Positions 1-7,780 of a DNA stretch of 35,904 nt are shown in pieces. The translations under genes and the position numbers were made by a program. The stretch is from assembly GCA_017889125.1 (NCBI GenBank), contig JAGHER010000032.1, positions 1 to 35,904 of the forward strand, given 5' to 3'. This stretch comes from Lachnospiraceae bacterium. Its GTDB lineage: Bacteria > Bacillota > Clostridia > Lachnospirales > Lachnospiraceae. The number at the start of each line of letters is the position of its first letter. Position 1 is the stretch's first letter. Under the pieces are notes generated by a model. It made no database searches, was not told the DNA's origin, and saw nothing but the letters and a program-made list of their open reading frames with translations.

Positions 1-82
1 CGGACAAAACCGGGATTTGCAATGCTTATCTGGGCTTTACTCTGCTCAGGAAGCAGTCATTCAGCCATGGCAGACAGCTGCC

Positions 83-616
83 TCAGGCAAACATCCCGCC
101 CAGCCAGATGCTTGCCCCGACCCCCGCGGCCGTGGCAAGCAAAGCACCCCAGAGGGCGTACCTGGTTTTTCGTATTCCTACGCTTCCAAAATAAATGCTC
201 AGGCAGTAAAATACCGTCTCCGTACTGGAAAGCATCAAAGACGCCATCAGTCCCAGAGGACTGTCCGGCCCATGGGCCTTAAAGATATCCAGCATCAGCC
301 CCAAAGCAGCCGAGTTGGATACCAGCCGCATAAGGGTCACAGGAATCAGCTCTGCCGGAATATGCAGCAGAGACGCCGGTCTTGCCAAAAGCGCCGACAG
401 AAAATCAAGAAAGCCAGAGGCCCGCAGCACTCCCACTGACACCATAAGCCCCGTCAGGGTAGGGAAAAGCTCCGCCGTGATTTCCATCCCCTCCCTGGCT
501 CCTTTTAGGAAATCATCAAAAACCGGCCGCCTGGACAGAAGGCCGAAGGCCACAAGATAAAATATGGTAAAAGGCATCAGCGCCGATGACAGCCAGATAA
601 AAAAGGATATCCACAT
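83..616 (-). CDS. spmB: Spore maturation protein B (SpmB)
   Basis: 177-residue integral membrane protein of the nucleoside-recognition (Gate) family. With SpmA it is needed in sporulating Firmicutes for full dehydration of the spore core. Residues about 8-27 form the first hydrophobic segment; the internal stretch LVSNSAALGLML and the STETVFY motif near residue 131 are typical of SpmB, and the length matches the family. An in-frame stop lies three codons upstream, so ATG 616 is effectively the only start, yet it has only a weak Shine-Dalgarno (a GGGA about 12 nt upstream). spmB normally follows spmA directly and is translationally coupled to it; here spmA is at 11058-11624, same strand, about 10 kb upstream. 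Family assignment is firm; the effect of separation is inferred. Confidence 0.93.
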   Translation of the reverse strand: MWISFFIWLSSALMPFTIFYLVAFGLLSRRPVFDDFLKGAREGMEITAELFPTLTGLMVSVGVLRASGFLDFLSALLARPASLLHIPAELIPVTLMRLVSNSAALGLMLDIFKAHGPDSPLGLMASLMLSSTETVFYCLSIYFGSVGIRKTRYALWGALLATAAGVGASIWLGGMFA

Positions 617-838
617 ACGCGACTATTTTCCCTGTACTTTTCCACAATTTATGATAAGGAAGGCGGGGATATTCACAGTAACCCCGCCAGCCGCACGATA
701 TTCACCGGATAACATAGCAATTCTTTCCGGTGGATGGTATAATAGGAGCACTTGGCGAGGTATTGTCGAGGTTAGAAGCCATGGTACAATAAGTTCATCA
801 AGTATAAAATCGCAGGGTGACAACAACGGAGGTATCTT

Positions 839-1297
839 ATGCTTACGATTATATATGGAGATGCAGAAAACAGCATTTATAATACGAGTGTATATTTTAA
901 AAATACTTATGAACCGGAATGGCTGGAATCAGAGCTGGCGAAAAAGATGATCAAAGATGTGGATAATTCTGATGTTTTAAGCGGAGAGTGCATTAACAGC
1001 CCTGTTTTAGGACAGATTCCGCCGGAGAGACTGTCCGGCGGTGTAAAAACGCTGTTGCTGATGCTGAATGAGTCGGATAAAATTTTCAATGCTTCCACAT
1101 GCGGAGATAATTGTGCAAAATGGATCTTGGAAATAGCAAAACAGAAAGATCTAACGATCAATCTCAGGCATATGATGAGCTTTGGAAGGGATACAGCATT
1201 TGAAATACGGGTAGAAAATGGTGGGGAGATCGTCCATTCCATGAGGGAGCTGGTTCCAATCGCCAACCAATACTTAAATGAAATGGAACAGGAGTAG
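839..1297 (+). CDS. DUF4869-like protein, first gene of a two-gene cassette
   Basis: 152-residue soluble protein, no signal or membrane segment. I assign it to the DUF4869 type from memory of the family pattern (short N-terminal strand MLTIIYGD, central LSGG-K-T-LLLML, then CGDNCA and a conserved RHMMSF-like segment); function unknown. A GGAGG lies 7 nt before the ATG. It ends 5 bp before the ATPase gene at 1303, whose SD (AGGAG) lies in the last codons of this gene, so the two are probably translationally coupled. Residues 65-68 (LSGG followed by VKT) resemble the signature loop of ABC/SMC-type ATPases, although no Walker A is present here. The pair is visibly AT-richer and uses more ATA/AGA/AAA codons than flanking genes, suggesting separate acquisition. 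No toxin, nuclease or regulator domain is recognised. Confidence 0.72.
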   Translation: MLTIIYGDAENSIYNTSVYFKNTYEPEWLESELAKKMIKDVDNSDVLSGECINSPVLGQIPPERLSGGVKTLLLMLNESDKIFNASTCGDNCAKWILEIAKQKDLTINLRHMMSFGRDTAFEIRVENGGEIVHSMRELVPIANQYLNEMEQE

Positions 1298-1302
1298 CGC
1301 TT

Positions 1303-2280
1303 ATGAAAGGGGCACATAGAATCATTGTAGAATCCAAAAAAGTAAAATATGATTTCACCATCAAAAGGAATATCACCATTCTTACGGGAAACAGCGGATC
1401 TGGAAAAACTGTCCTGATCGAACTGATCCGGGATTACAGAAGATATGGTTCTGACAGCGGGGTATTTCTTTCCTGTGACCGGGAATGCAGGACGATTGAT
1501 AACGAAGACTGGGAAAGACAGATTTCTGAAACATCGAACAGCATTATATTTATAGACGAAGGAAACCGTTTCCTGAGATCCAGAAAATTTGCAGACCTGC
1601 TGCAGAAATCGGATAATTATTTTGTGATTGCCACGAGAGAAAAACTCCCGATGCTTCCCTACAGTGTGAATGAAATTTACGGTTTCCGTCAATCCGGAAA
1701 GTTTCACAACGCAAAGCAGAAGTACAATGAAATTTATCATCTATATGGGGAAATATCGGAGGAGAGGATGATCGTTCCAGAATATGTACTTACTGAGGAT
1801 TCAAATTCCGGATATGAATTTTTCAGGGAATTGTCAAAAGAAAGAAATATCACCTGCATCAGTGCAAATGGAAAATCCAATATTATTTCCTGCTTGCAGA
1901 AGATGGAGAGAAAAAAAGGAACATGTCTGGTGATTGTGGACGGCTCAGCATTTGGATCCGAAATGCGGGATATCAGCGAATACCTGAATGACGTTGATCA
2001 TATTATTTTATACGCTCCGGAGTCCTTTGAATGGCTTTTGCTTTCAACAGATATGATTCCGAATGTCCGGGTAACACATATCCTTGAACAGCCGGAAGAA
2101 TATATTGACAGTAAAGAATATGTCAGTTGGGAGAGATTTTTTACCTCCCTTCTGGTAAGTAAGACACAGGGCAATCCGCTCTGGGCATATTCTAAGAAAA
2201 AACTTCCGGATATGTATTTATCATCAAAGATTTTAAATGCTGTAAAAGTTCAGATGAAGCTAATTGTCTGGAATAGCTAG
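1303..2280 (+). CDS. P-loop ATPase with possible TOPRIM-like C-terminal half
   Basis: 325-residue cytoplasmic protein. Residues 29-36 (GNSGSGKT) are a clear Walker A after a short N-terminal beta segment; residues 81-90 (IIFIDEGNRF) are a Walker B with the catalytic Asp-Glu; residues 107-112 (FVIATR) could be a sensor-1 strand. The ATPase core is small, about 130 residues. The second half has an acidic residue after a strand (VLTED, about 161-165), an ANGKSN segment (188-193), an IVDGSAFG turn (211-218) and an APESFEWLL helix (238-246). This order recalls OLD/DUF4435-type TOPRIM domains, but it is only a pattern match and the usual DxD reads D-G-S. It follows the DUF4869-like gene by 5 bp and probably acts with it. 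Substrate and role unknown; a defence or nucleic-acid function is a guess. Confidence 0.7.
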   Translation: MKGAHRIIVESKKVKYDFTIKRNITILTGNSGSGKTVLIELIRDYRRYGSDSGVFLSCDRECRTIDNEDWERQISETSNSIIFIDEGNRFLRSRKFADLLQKSDNYFVIATREKLPMLPYSVNEIYGFRQSGKFHNAKQKYNEIYHLYGEISEERMIVPEYVLTEDSNSGYEFFRELSKERNITCISANGKSNIISCLQKMERKKGTCLVIVDGSAFGSEMRDISEYLNDVDHIILYAPESFEWLLLSTDMIPNVRVTHILEQPEEYIDSKEYVSWERFFTSLLVSKTQGNPLWAYSKKKLPDMYLSSKILNAVKVQMKLIVWNS

Positions 2281-2354
2281 TTTTTTATATATTGATATTT
2301 GGCCAATTATTTCTAGCCATTATTTCCGTTTCACGATAAGATGGAGGTTTTCCC

Positions 2355-3194
2355 ATGCTTTCTGCTCTCTTTCTGGCAGATGATGCCAGCTACACGAAAA
2401 CAGAACAGCAGATTATTGAATTTATCTGCCAGAATCCAAACAGCTTCCTCACCGTTTCCATCTCCCAGCTTGCCAGACGGCTGGAGGTTTCTGACGCAAC
2501 AATTTCCCGGTTCGCCCGCCATGCAGGATACCAGGATTTTAAGGAGTTAAAAACCGCCGTGGCCAATGCCATGGAAGGGGCAGGCCCGGCGGAAAAGCTT
2601 AAGGAGAGCATCTCCTCGGAAAAAAATGCCGGTCTGGAGCAGTTTCTTCTCCACCAGCAAGGCTGCATCCAGAAAACACTGGAGCGGATGGACCGCCAGG
2701 CCTTTTTCCAGGCTGCAGAAGCCATCTGTCAGGCAGATTCCATATACATCCACGGAAAAGGCGCATCCCACTGCCTGGCCCAGCTTCTGGCCTTCCGGCT
2801 GAAGCGCTTTGGAAAAAGAGTATGCCTTATGCCCTCCGGCGGCTCTGAGCTTTTTGAGGACCTTGTCCATGCCAAAGCAGACGATGCCCTCATCACCTTC
2901 GGCTTTCAGAAGCTTCCCGCCGAAGCAAAAATTCTCTTAAAGCAGGGACAGGCCGCAGGCTGCCGCACCATCCTCTTCTGCAGCCGGATTTACACCGAGC
3001 TGGAGTCAGCAGATCCCATCCGCCTGTTCATCTACCGCGGCGAGCCAGAGGAATATCATTCCATGACTGCCGCCATGGCTGTGCTGGATGCCCTGGTGCT
3101 GGAGATTGCCTCTGCCATGGGAGAAAGGGCTGTAGAGCAGTTAGACCGGCTTCATCAGTTAAAAGGACAGTACCGGGTAAGCACCGACACGTAA
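2355..3194 (+). CDS. RpiR/MurR-family transcriptional regulator (HTH + SIS)
   Basis: 279 residues. Residues about 1-75 are an RpiR-type helix-turn-helix (YTKTEQQIIEFI...SISQLARRLEVSDATISRFARHAGYQDFKELK); residues about 105-240 are a SIS sugar-phosphate binding domain (IHGKGASHCLAQLLAFRLKRFGKRV). Such proteins sense phosphosugars and repress or activate sugar, cell-wall or nucleoside genes. A GGAGG at 2342-2346 fixes the ATG at 2355. It is read toward the minus-strand PHP/ECF genes and its 3' end overlaps the PHP gene by 40 bp. Control of the neighbouring transporter operon is plausible from proximity but not shown by any site. The effector cannot be named. Confidence 0.88.
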   Translation: MLSALFLADDASYTKTEQQIIEFICQNPNSFLTVSISQLARRLEVSDATISRFARHAGYQDFKELKTAVANAMEGAGPAEKLKESISSEKNAGLEQFLLHQQGCIQKTLERMDRQAFFQAAEAICQADSIYIHGKGASHCLAQLLAFRLKRFGKRVCLMPSGGSELFEDLVHAKADDALITFGFQKLPAEAKILLKQGQAAGCRTILFCSRIYTELESADPIRLFIYRGEPEEYHSMTAAMAVLDALVLEIASAMGERAVEQLDRLHQLKGQYRVSTDT

Positions 3195-3952
3195 TCTCCG
3201 CCCAGATTGTGAATCTCCTTCAGTGCAGCCTTCAATATCCCCGCAGTTTTCACCTGGAAGGAAATATTTCCAGATATCTGAATCTCGTACCGGCCATCTG
3301 CAATGGCCTGTTTCAGCCCTTCCACCGTAGAGATTGACCGGGCAAAGCGGGTGCACACGCAGCCATACTGAAAAGCCTGATGGGTGTCGCTTCCGCTGAC
3401 CACCGGGATGCCAAACTCCTGGCCTAATCCGTAAACCAGCCGTTCGGTTTCCTCTTTATCCAAGGCCAGATCCTTTCCATTCAGGTCCAGGAAATCAAAT
3501 TGCTCTAAAAGCTCACGGGAAAGCTCCGGGATATGTCCCCCCTCCCGGTAAGGATGTCCGGCGCCGATCATTACCGGATATTCCCGAAGAAGCCCCAAAA
3601 GCTCACGAAAAGGCAGGAAGCTTCCCTTTTCCTTATAAGGCTCAAGGCGCCGGTTTAATTCCAGGATATCCTCCATCCTTCCCACCGTCAGCACATGGCC
3701 CCCTTCTGCAATGTCCGTCTCCATGCCTGGAAAGATCCGCAGTCCCTCTGCCAGAAAGGTGTCCCCGTCCCGCTGAAAATTCTCCGCAATGTACCCGTAC
3801 ACCTGGTCAAATCCCAGGGTATTAAAATGCTCCGTCAGGCAGATGGCATCCAGCCCCGCCTGCTTCGCCTCCCCAAAAAGCCAGTCTGTATAAATCCGGG
3901 AAAAAGGCAGCTTTTTTGCCAGCTTTCCGTGTGTATGAAAATCTATCTTCAT
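3155..3952 (-). CDS. PHP-domain metal-dependent hydrolase
   Basis: 265 residues, close to the usual length of single-domain PHP phosphoesterases. Motifs: DFHTHG (residues 4-9), CLTEH (37-41), the GMETDIAEGGH region (about 75-86), AGHPYREGGH (about 130-139) and SGSDTHQ (about 202-208), which supply the His/Asp/Glu ligands for two or three metal ions. PHP proteins hydrolyse phosphoesters such as nucleotides, oligonucleotides or histidinol phosphate; the substrate is not evident. It starts 20 bp after the stop of the EcfT gene and is likely the last gene of the ECF operon, so a role in processing the imported compound is possible. Its last 40 bp overlap the convergent RpiR gene. Confidence 0.85.
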   Translation of the reverse strand: MKIDFHTHGKLAKKLPFSRIYTDWLFGEAKQAGLDAICLTEHFNTLGFDQVYGYIAENFQRDGDTFLAEGLRIFPGMETDIAEGGHVLTVGRMEDILELNRRLEPYKEKGSFLPFRELLGLLREYPVMIGAGHPYREGGHIPELSRELLEQFDFLDLNGKDLALDKEETERLVYGLGQEFGIPVVSGSDTHQAFQYGCVCTRFARSISTVEGLKQAIADGRYEIQISGNISFQVKTAGILKAALKEIHNLGGDYVSVLTRYCPFN

Positions 3953-3972
3953 GCCTTATTCATCTCCTTTTT

Positions 3973-4815
3973 CTACAGCATTCCGCCCCTAACCCACCAG
4001 GAAAATCCCACACAGGCCGCCATCCAGGCTGCGGAAATCCCCACAAACCAGATATCCCGGTTCCCTAAGCGCAGGGAAGCAAGGCGGATCCGTTTGACCG
4101 CCATATTCTGGGAAGCGTACCGGTATCCCTTAAGCTCCAGGGCCTCCACCGTAGTGCGGGAGCGTTTGGCCGTGTTGAGCATCAGCGGATAAAAGGCCAT
4201 CATAATCACCTTTACCTGATAAACGAACCATCTTACCTTTCCCACAAAGGTATCTTTTGCCGGGGCATTTCCCCTGAGCCGGTAGGAAAGAAGGATATTC
4301 TGAAATTCCTCCATCAGCACTGGCAGCATCCGGTATCCGAAGGAAATGGAGAAGGAAAACCGCTCCGGACAGCCGAACCACTCCAGGCCGTTTGCCAGCC
4401 GGTCCGGGTCCAGGCCGGAAAATACCGTCACCGAGGCCAGGGAAACCACCGCCACCTTAAGGGTCATCACCAGAAGCGGCGCCACCGTCTCCATATTTCC
4501 CCCGAAAAACAAAGAGATAAGCAGCAGATACCCGGTCTGGGTGAACACACCTATGCAGAACAAAAACAGCACCAGCGGCGCTATCCGGGCCATGCACGCC
4601 AAAGCAGCCACCAAAAGAAACATCCCCAAAAGAAGCACCACGTCCTTCATAAACCAGGGCGCCAGGCCAAAAAACAGATACCACAAAAGCAGGATCCGCG
4701 GATCCAGTGCGGCAATCACCGTGTCATTGTTGCCGTAAGCATTTTTCATCACCTGGTTCCGCAGAAAATCAATGGAAATCTTGTCAAATAAATTTTCAGA
4801 CAGCTTCTCCAGCAT
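3973..4815 (-). CDS. ECF transporter transmembrane component T (EcfT)
   Basis: 280-residue membrane protein. Hydrophobic helices occur at about residues 42-80, 83-110, 128-150 and the C-terminal end (WFVGISAAWMAACVGFSWWV). Between helices lies the coupling region containing the SYRLRGN segment (about 185) and a second ALELKGYR segment (about 222), which match the Ala-Arg-Gly-type coupling motifs that dock onto the ATPases. It is the scaffold of an energy-coupling-factor importer. Its start overlaps the end of the fused ATPase gene by 20 bp, a sign of translational coupling. Confidence 0.9.
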   Translation of the reverse strand: MLEKLSENLFDKISIDFLRNQVMKNAYGNNDTVIAALDPRILLLWYLFFGLAPWFMKDVVLLLGMFLLVAALACMARIAPLVLFLFCIGVFTQTGYLLLISLFFGGNMETVAPLLVMTLKVAVVSLASVTVFSGLDPDRLANGLEWFGCPERFSFSISFGYRMLPVLMEEFQNILLSYRLRGNAPAKDTFVGKVRWFVYQVKVIMMAFYPLMLNTAKRSRTTVEALELKGYRYASQNMAVKRIRLASLRLGNRDIWFVGISAAWMAACVGFSWWVRGGML

Positions 4816-6568
4816 AACCGAACCCCTCTCCCTTCATCTCTTGAAAACAATTCGCTTCCATCTCCTGGAAGCAATTTACTTCCATCTCCTGGAAACAATC
4901 AATAAATTCCTCAATGGTATAACAGTCTGCCTTCTCCGAAAGGGCCCGGCCCATGGCATAGATTTCCGGCGGCTGGATGCCCACCTGCCGCTCCACCTCC
5001 CGGTCAGCGAAAATTTCCTCTCTGGCCCCGTCAGCAATAAGCCTTCCGTCCTTTAGCACCAGAATCCTGTCCGCCCACTGACAGACCAGCTGCATATCGT
5101 GGGTGGCAATCACCACCGTTTCCGTGATGCCCTTTAACAGCTCCAGCGTCCCCATAATCTCGTGGCGGGTAGCGATATCCAGGTTGGCTGTAGGTTCATC
5201 CAAAAGAAGGATTCCCGGATTCAGGGCAATGCCGATGGCCAGAGATGCCCGGCGCATCTGCCCGCCGGAGAGAAGACGCCCATCCCGGTCCTTAATGCCC
5301 GTCAGGTGGAACAGCTCCAGAAGCTTTTCCGTACGTTCCCGCCAGTCCGGCACCTTTCGTACCCGCATGGCATAGGCGATATCCGCCTCAATGGAATCCT
5401 TGATAAACATCTCCTCCGGGTTCTGGTACACCATGGAAATCCGCTTTGCCATTTCCTCCGGGCTCATCTTCCGGGTATTCTGCCCCTGAAGGGAGATCCT
5501 TCCCGCCTCCGGTTTCATCAGGCCGATCATCAGCTTCATCATGGTGGATTTTCCCGCCCCGTTGGAGCCGATCAGGGCCACCTTTTCCCCTCTGCGGATT
5601 TTCAGGGAAAACCCGTCAAAGATGGGGCGGCTCTCGCCCTTCACGGCCCGGTAACCGGCCCGGATATTTTCCAGATCTACCATGACCTCCCCCAGAGGCT
5701 TCTCCTCCTGATGCCTCCCCACACAGGGCCAGAAGCGGCAGGAGGAAAAGGCTTCCTTTCCCTCCTCCAAAGTGGTGGGCAGAGGAACATTTTCCAGCAA
5801 AATTCCCCGTTTTTTCAGCTGATAAGCCGCCAAAGTAACCTGGGGCGGGAAAATATTGCTCTCCTCCAGATCCTCCACCTGCCGCAGGGCCTCCCTGGCA
5901 GGAAGCTTCCAGAGGATCTCCCCGTCCCGCATCAGGATGGCGTGCTTACAGTACCGGGCGATGTACTCGGTATGATGCTCGATGACTATGATGGTCTTTC
6001 CGTATTCCCGGTTCAGCTTTTCTAAAATCTCATAGGTCTGCCTGGCATGAAAAGGGTCAAGCTGGGCGATGGGCTCATCCAGGATTAACACCTCCGGCCC
6101 CAGGGCCAATGCTCCAGCCAGGGCCAGAAGATGCTTTTGCCCCCCGGACAGCTGCCAGATAAAATCCCCTTCCTTCTCCTTCAGCCCGCACATGGAAAGT
6201 GCCTTCCTCCCCCGCTCCTCATGCCCCTCCAGGGCGTAATTCAGGCAGGCAAAGGATGCATCATCCAGCACCGTAGGCCGCACAATCTGATTTTCAAAAT
6301 CCTGGTACACATACCCCACCTTGCGGGCCAGACTGCCCACCTGCTGCTCCTGGGTATCCTCCCCGCCAATGAGGACGTGCCCCTCCATATCGCCGGAAAT
6401 GAAATGAGGGATCAGCCCGTTTAACGTCTTACACAAAGTGGACTTCCCGCAGCCATTGTTCCCAATGACTGCAAGGAAGTCTCCCTTTTCCACATGAAGA
6501 CGGATCTTCTTCAGAGACGGCTTCTCCGCCCCCGGATAAGTAAAGGTCAAATCTTCGATTCGTATCAT
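4796..6568 (-). CDS. Fused double ECF/ABC ATPase (EcfA1-EcfA2 in one chain)
   Basis: 590-residue cytoplasmic energizer of an ECF vitamin/micronutrient importer, two ABC ATPases in one polypeptide. First domain: Walker A GNNGCGKST at 37-45, signature LSGGQ at 140-144, Walker B LILDEP at 161-166, H-loop at 198-199. Second domain: Walker A GSNGAGKST at 334-342, signature LSGGQM at 433-438, LLLDEPT at 454-460, H490. All catalytic elements appear intact. ATG 6568 is chosen over the ORF-extending upstream ATG because an AGGAGAGG lies just before it. The extreme C-terminus (about 558-580) carries three copies of an 8-residue CFQEME repeat. Follows the S component by 34 bp and overlaps EcfT by 20 bp. 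Confidence 0.93.
   Translation of the reverse strand: MIRIEDLTFTYPGAEKPSLKKIRLHVEKGDFLAVIGNNGCGKSTLCKTLNGLIPHFISGDMEGHVLIGGEDTQEQQVGSLARKVGYVYQDFENQIVRPTVLDDASFACLNYALEGHEERGRKALSMCGLKEKEGDFIWQLSGGQKHLLALAGALALGPEVLILDEPIAQLDPFHARQTYEILEKLNREYGKTIIVIEHHTEYIARYCKHAILMRDGEILWKLPAREALRQVEDLEESNIFPPQVTLAAYQLKKRGILLENVPLPTTLEEGKEAFSSCRFWPCVGRHQEEKPLGEVMVDLENIRAGYRAVKGESRPIFDGFSLKIRRGEKVALIGSNGAGKSTMMKLMIGLMKPEAGRISLQGQNTRKMSPEEMAKRISMVYQNPEEMFIKDSIEADIAYAMRVRKVPDWRERTEKLLELFHLTGIKDRDGRLLSGGQMRRASLAIGIALNPGILLLDEPTANLDIATRHEIMGTLELLKGITETVVIATHDMQLVCQWADRILVLKDGRLIADGAREEIFADREVERQVGIQPPEIYAMGRALSEKADCYTIEEFIDCFQEMEVNCFQEMEANCFQEMKGEGFGYAGEAV
4831..4902. repeat. Three 24-bp tandem repeats in the EcfA 3' end
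   Basis: Units at 4831-4854, 4855-4878 and 4879-4902, the last two nearly identical. On the coding (minus) strand each encodes an 8-residue unit of the form CFQEME plus two residues, appended after the second ATPase domain. The repeat ends just before the EcfT start overlap. Confidence 0.85.
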
Positions 6569-6602
6569 GAAATCCTCTCCTGTTTTTCTCTGACACCGTT
6601 TT

Positions 6603-7529
6603 TCAGGCCGCATTTCGAAGCTGCGCATTCCGCTTCATCCAGAAAATCACAATGGCTGCTGCCGCTGCCGCCACGCCCATTCCTGCGGCCATAGCCCCGC
6701 TGCTCTCCGCCCAGGATGCCTCCCAGTCAATTAACGCCATGCCGCTCTCTGCCAGATACTCTGCGCCGATGGCCACAGCGAAACCAATGAGGGACAATAC
6801 CACTGCCTTTGCCGGAATCACCGGCTCTGCAGACGTACGTTCTTCAAAAGACTGCGTTCCAACAGCCTGCGTCCCAACAGTCTGCGTTCCAACAGCCTGC
6901 GCTCTAACGGTCGGCACTCCTGCCTGCCGCGGCTTCATTCCCAGAAGGGGCTCGATCTTTCCATAGAGCTTCGGCACCAGATACATGGTGGGAAGCATGC
7001 AGAAGAGAATACCGGAAAACAGCACATCATTCAGGAAGGCAAAGCCCTCAGTGAAAAATACACTCTCCGGAAGTCCCGGCACTGCTTCAAATTCTGCCAC
7101 TGCCGTCTGCACCTTCACAATGTCCACAACCATTCCCATGAACTGCTGCAGGATCACCCCCAGGATGGCGGCAAATCCCACCATACGCACATTCTTCGGA
7201 TTCCGCACCAGACACCCGGCAATGTACACGCCGATGGCCACGGTAAGAAACTTTTCCAATTCCCCCAGTCCCCCGAACTGTCCCAGCATAATCTCGCTGA
7301 ACACCAGCTCGCCGGTGGATGCGCCCAGAGCCGCCGAAAGCGGATCAAAGAGCATGGCCAGAGAAAGAGGAATAAACAAAAAATACTCTACGGAAAACTC
7401 CACAATTCCTACCTGGAATTTGGGAATCAGCTCCGTCATCAGGGTTGCCAGCCCATACAGGGACATGGTCAGGACAAAAATCATCAGCTTCTGCGGCTGA
7501 CTGATGCCGCTGTTTTTTTTCACACTCAT
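6603..7529 (-). CDS. ECF transporter substrate-binding (S) component, substrate unknown
   Basis: 308-residue membrane protein with five to six hydrophobic helices over the first 185 residues (MIFVLTMSLYGLATLM, FLFIPLSLAMLF, FLTVAIGVYIAGCLV, MVGFAAILGVILQQFMGMVV, VLFSGILFCMLPTMYLV), a hydrophilic linker with a four-copy VGTQ-type repeat, and two further C-terminal helices. Heading an operon with fused EcfA and EcfT identifies it as the S component. It is longer than typical S components (about 180-200 residues) because of the linker and extra helices. Start ATG 7529 is chosen because GGAGG lies 8 nt upstream; the ATG at 7547 would place the SD inside the gene. I cannot assign the ligand. Confidence 0.8.
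   Translation of the reverse strand: MSVKKNSGISQPQKLMIFVLTMSLYGLATLMTELIPKFQVGIVEFSVEYFLFIPLSLAMLFDPLSAALGASTGELVFSEIMLGQFGGLGELEKFLTVAIGVYIAGCLVRNPKNVRMVGFAAILGVILQQFMGMVVDIVKVQTAVAEFEAVPGLPESVFFTEGFAFLNDVLFSGILFCMLPTMYLVPKLYGKIEPLLGMKPRQAGVPTVRAQAVGTQTVGTQAVGTQSFEERTSAEPVIPAKAVVLSLIGFAVAIGAEYLAESGMALIDWEASWAESSGAMAAGMGVAAAAAAIVIFWMKRNAQLRNAA
6853..6912. repeat. Four 15-bp tandem repeats in the S-component linker
   Basis: Units at 6853-6867, 6868-6882, 6883-6897 and 6898-6912; the fourth is diverged. They encode a five-residue GTQAV/GTQTV repeat in the hydrophilic linker between the S-component core and the extra C-terminal helices. Because 15 is a multiple of three, copy-number change would keep the frame. 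Confidence 0.85.
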
Positions 7530-7780
7530 TGGAATACCTCCATACACATACCAGTTTTTGGCTGCCTTTTGACTGTTTTTTCATTTACTTCTTCATTATA
7601 AAAAGCCAATGTAAAGTATTCCATCAGGTTTATGTAAAATGTAAATAAATTTTCATCCTATTTGTTTTTGTTTTCATTTCTTTCATTTTCATTGCTGTAT
7701 CTGCTCCCCTGGTTGATTTTTTCATGATTTTCCTTCGCCTCCAGTATACATGGAGTAAATCCCTTCTTCAGGACTTTCCC

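Noticed and set aside
623-826. Minus-strand 67-residue reading frame upstream of spmB
   Set aside because: No good SD or recognisable domain; it spans the leader region and the candidate promoters.
907-1740. Minus-strand 277-residue reading frame
   Set aside because: Lies antisense over the DUF4869 and ATPase genes, which have good SDs and motifs; low-complexity translation.
5162-6025. Plus-strand 287-residue reading frame
   Set aside because: Antisense shadow of the fused ABC ATPase with clear motifs on the other strand.
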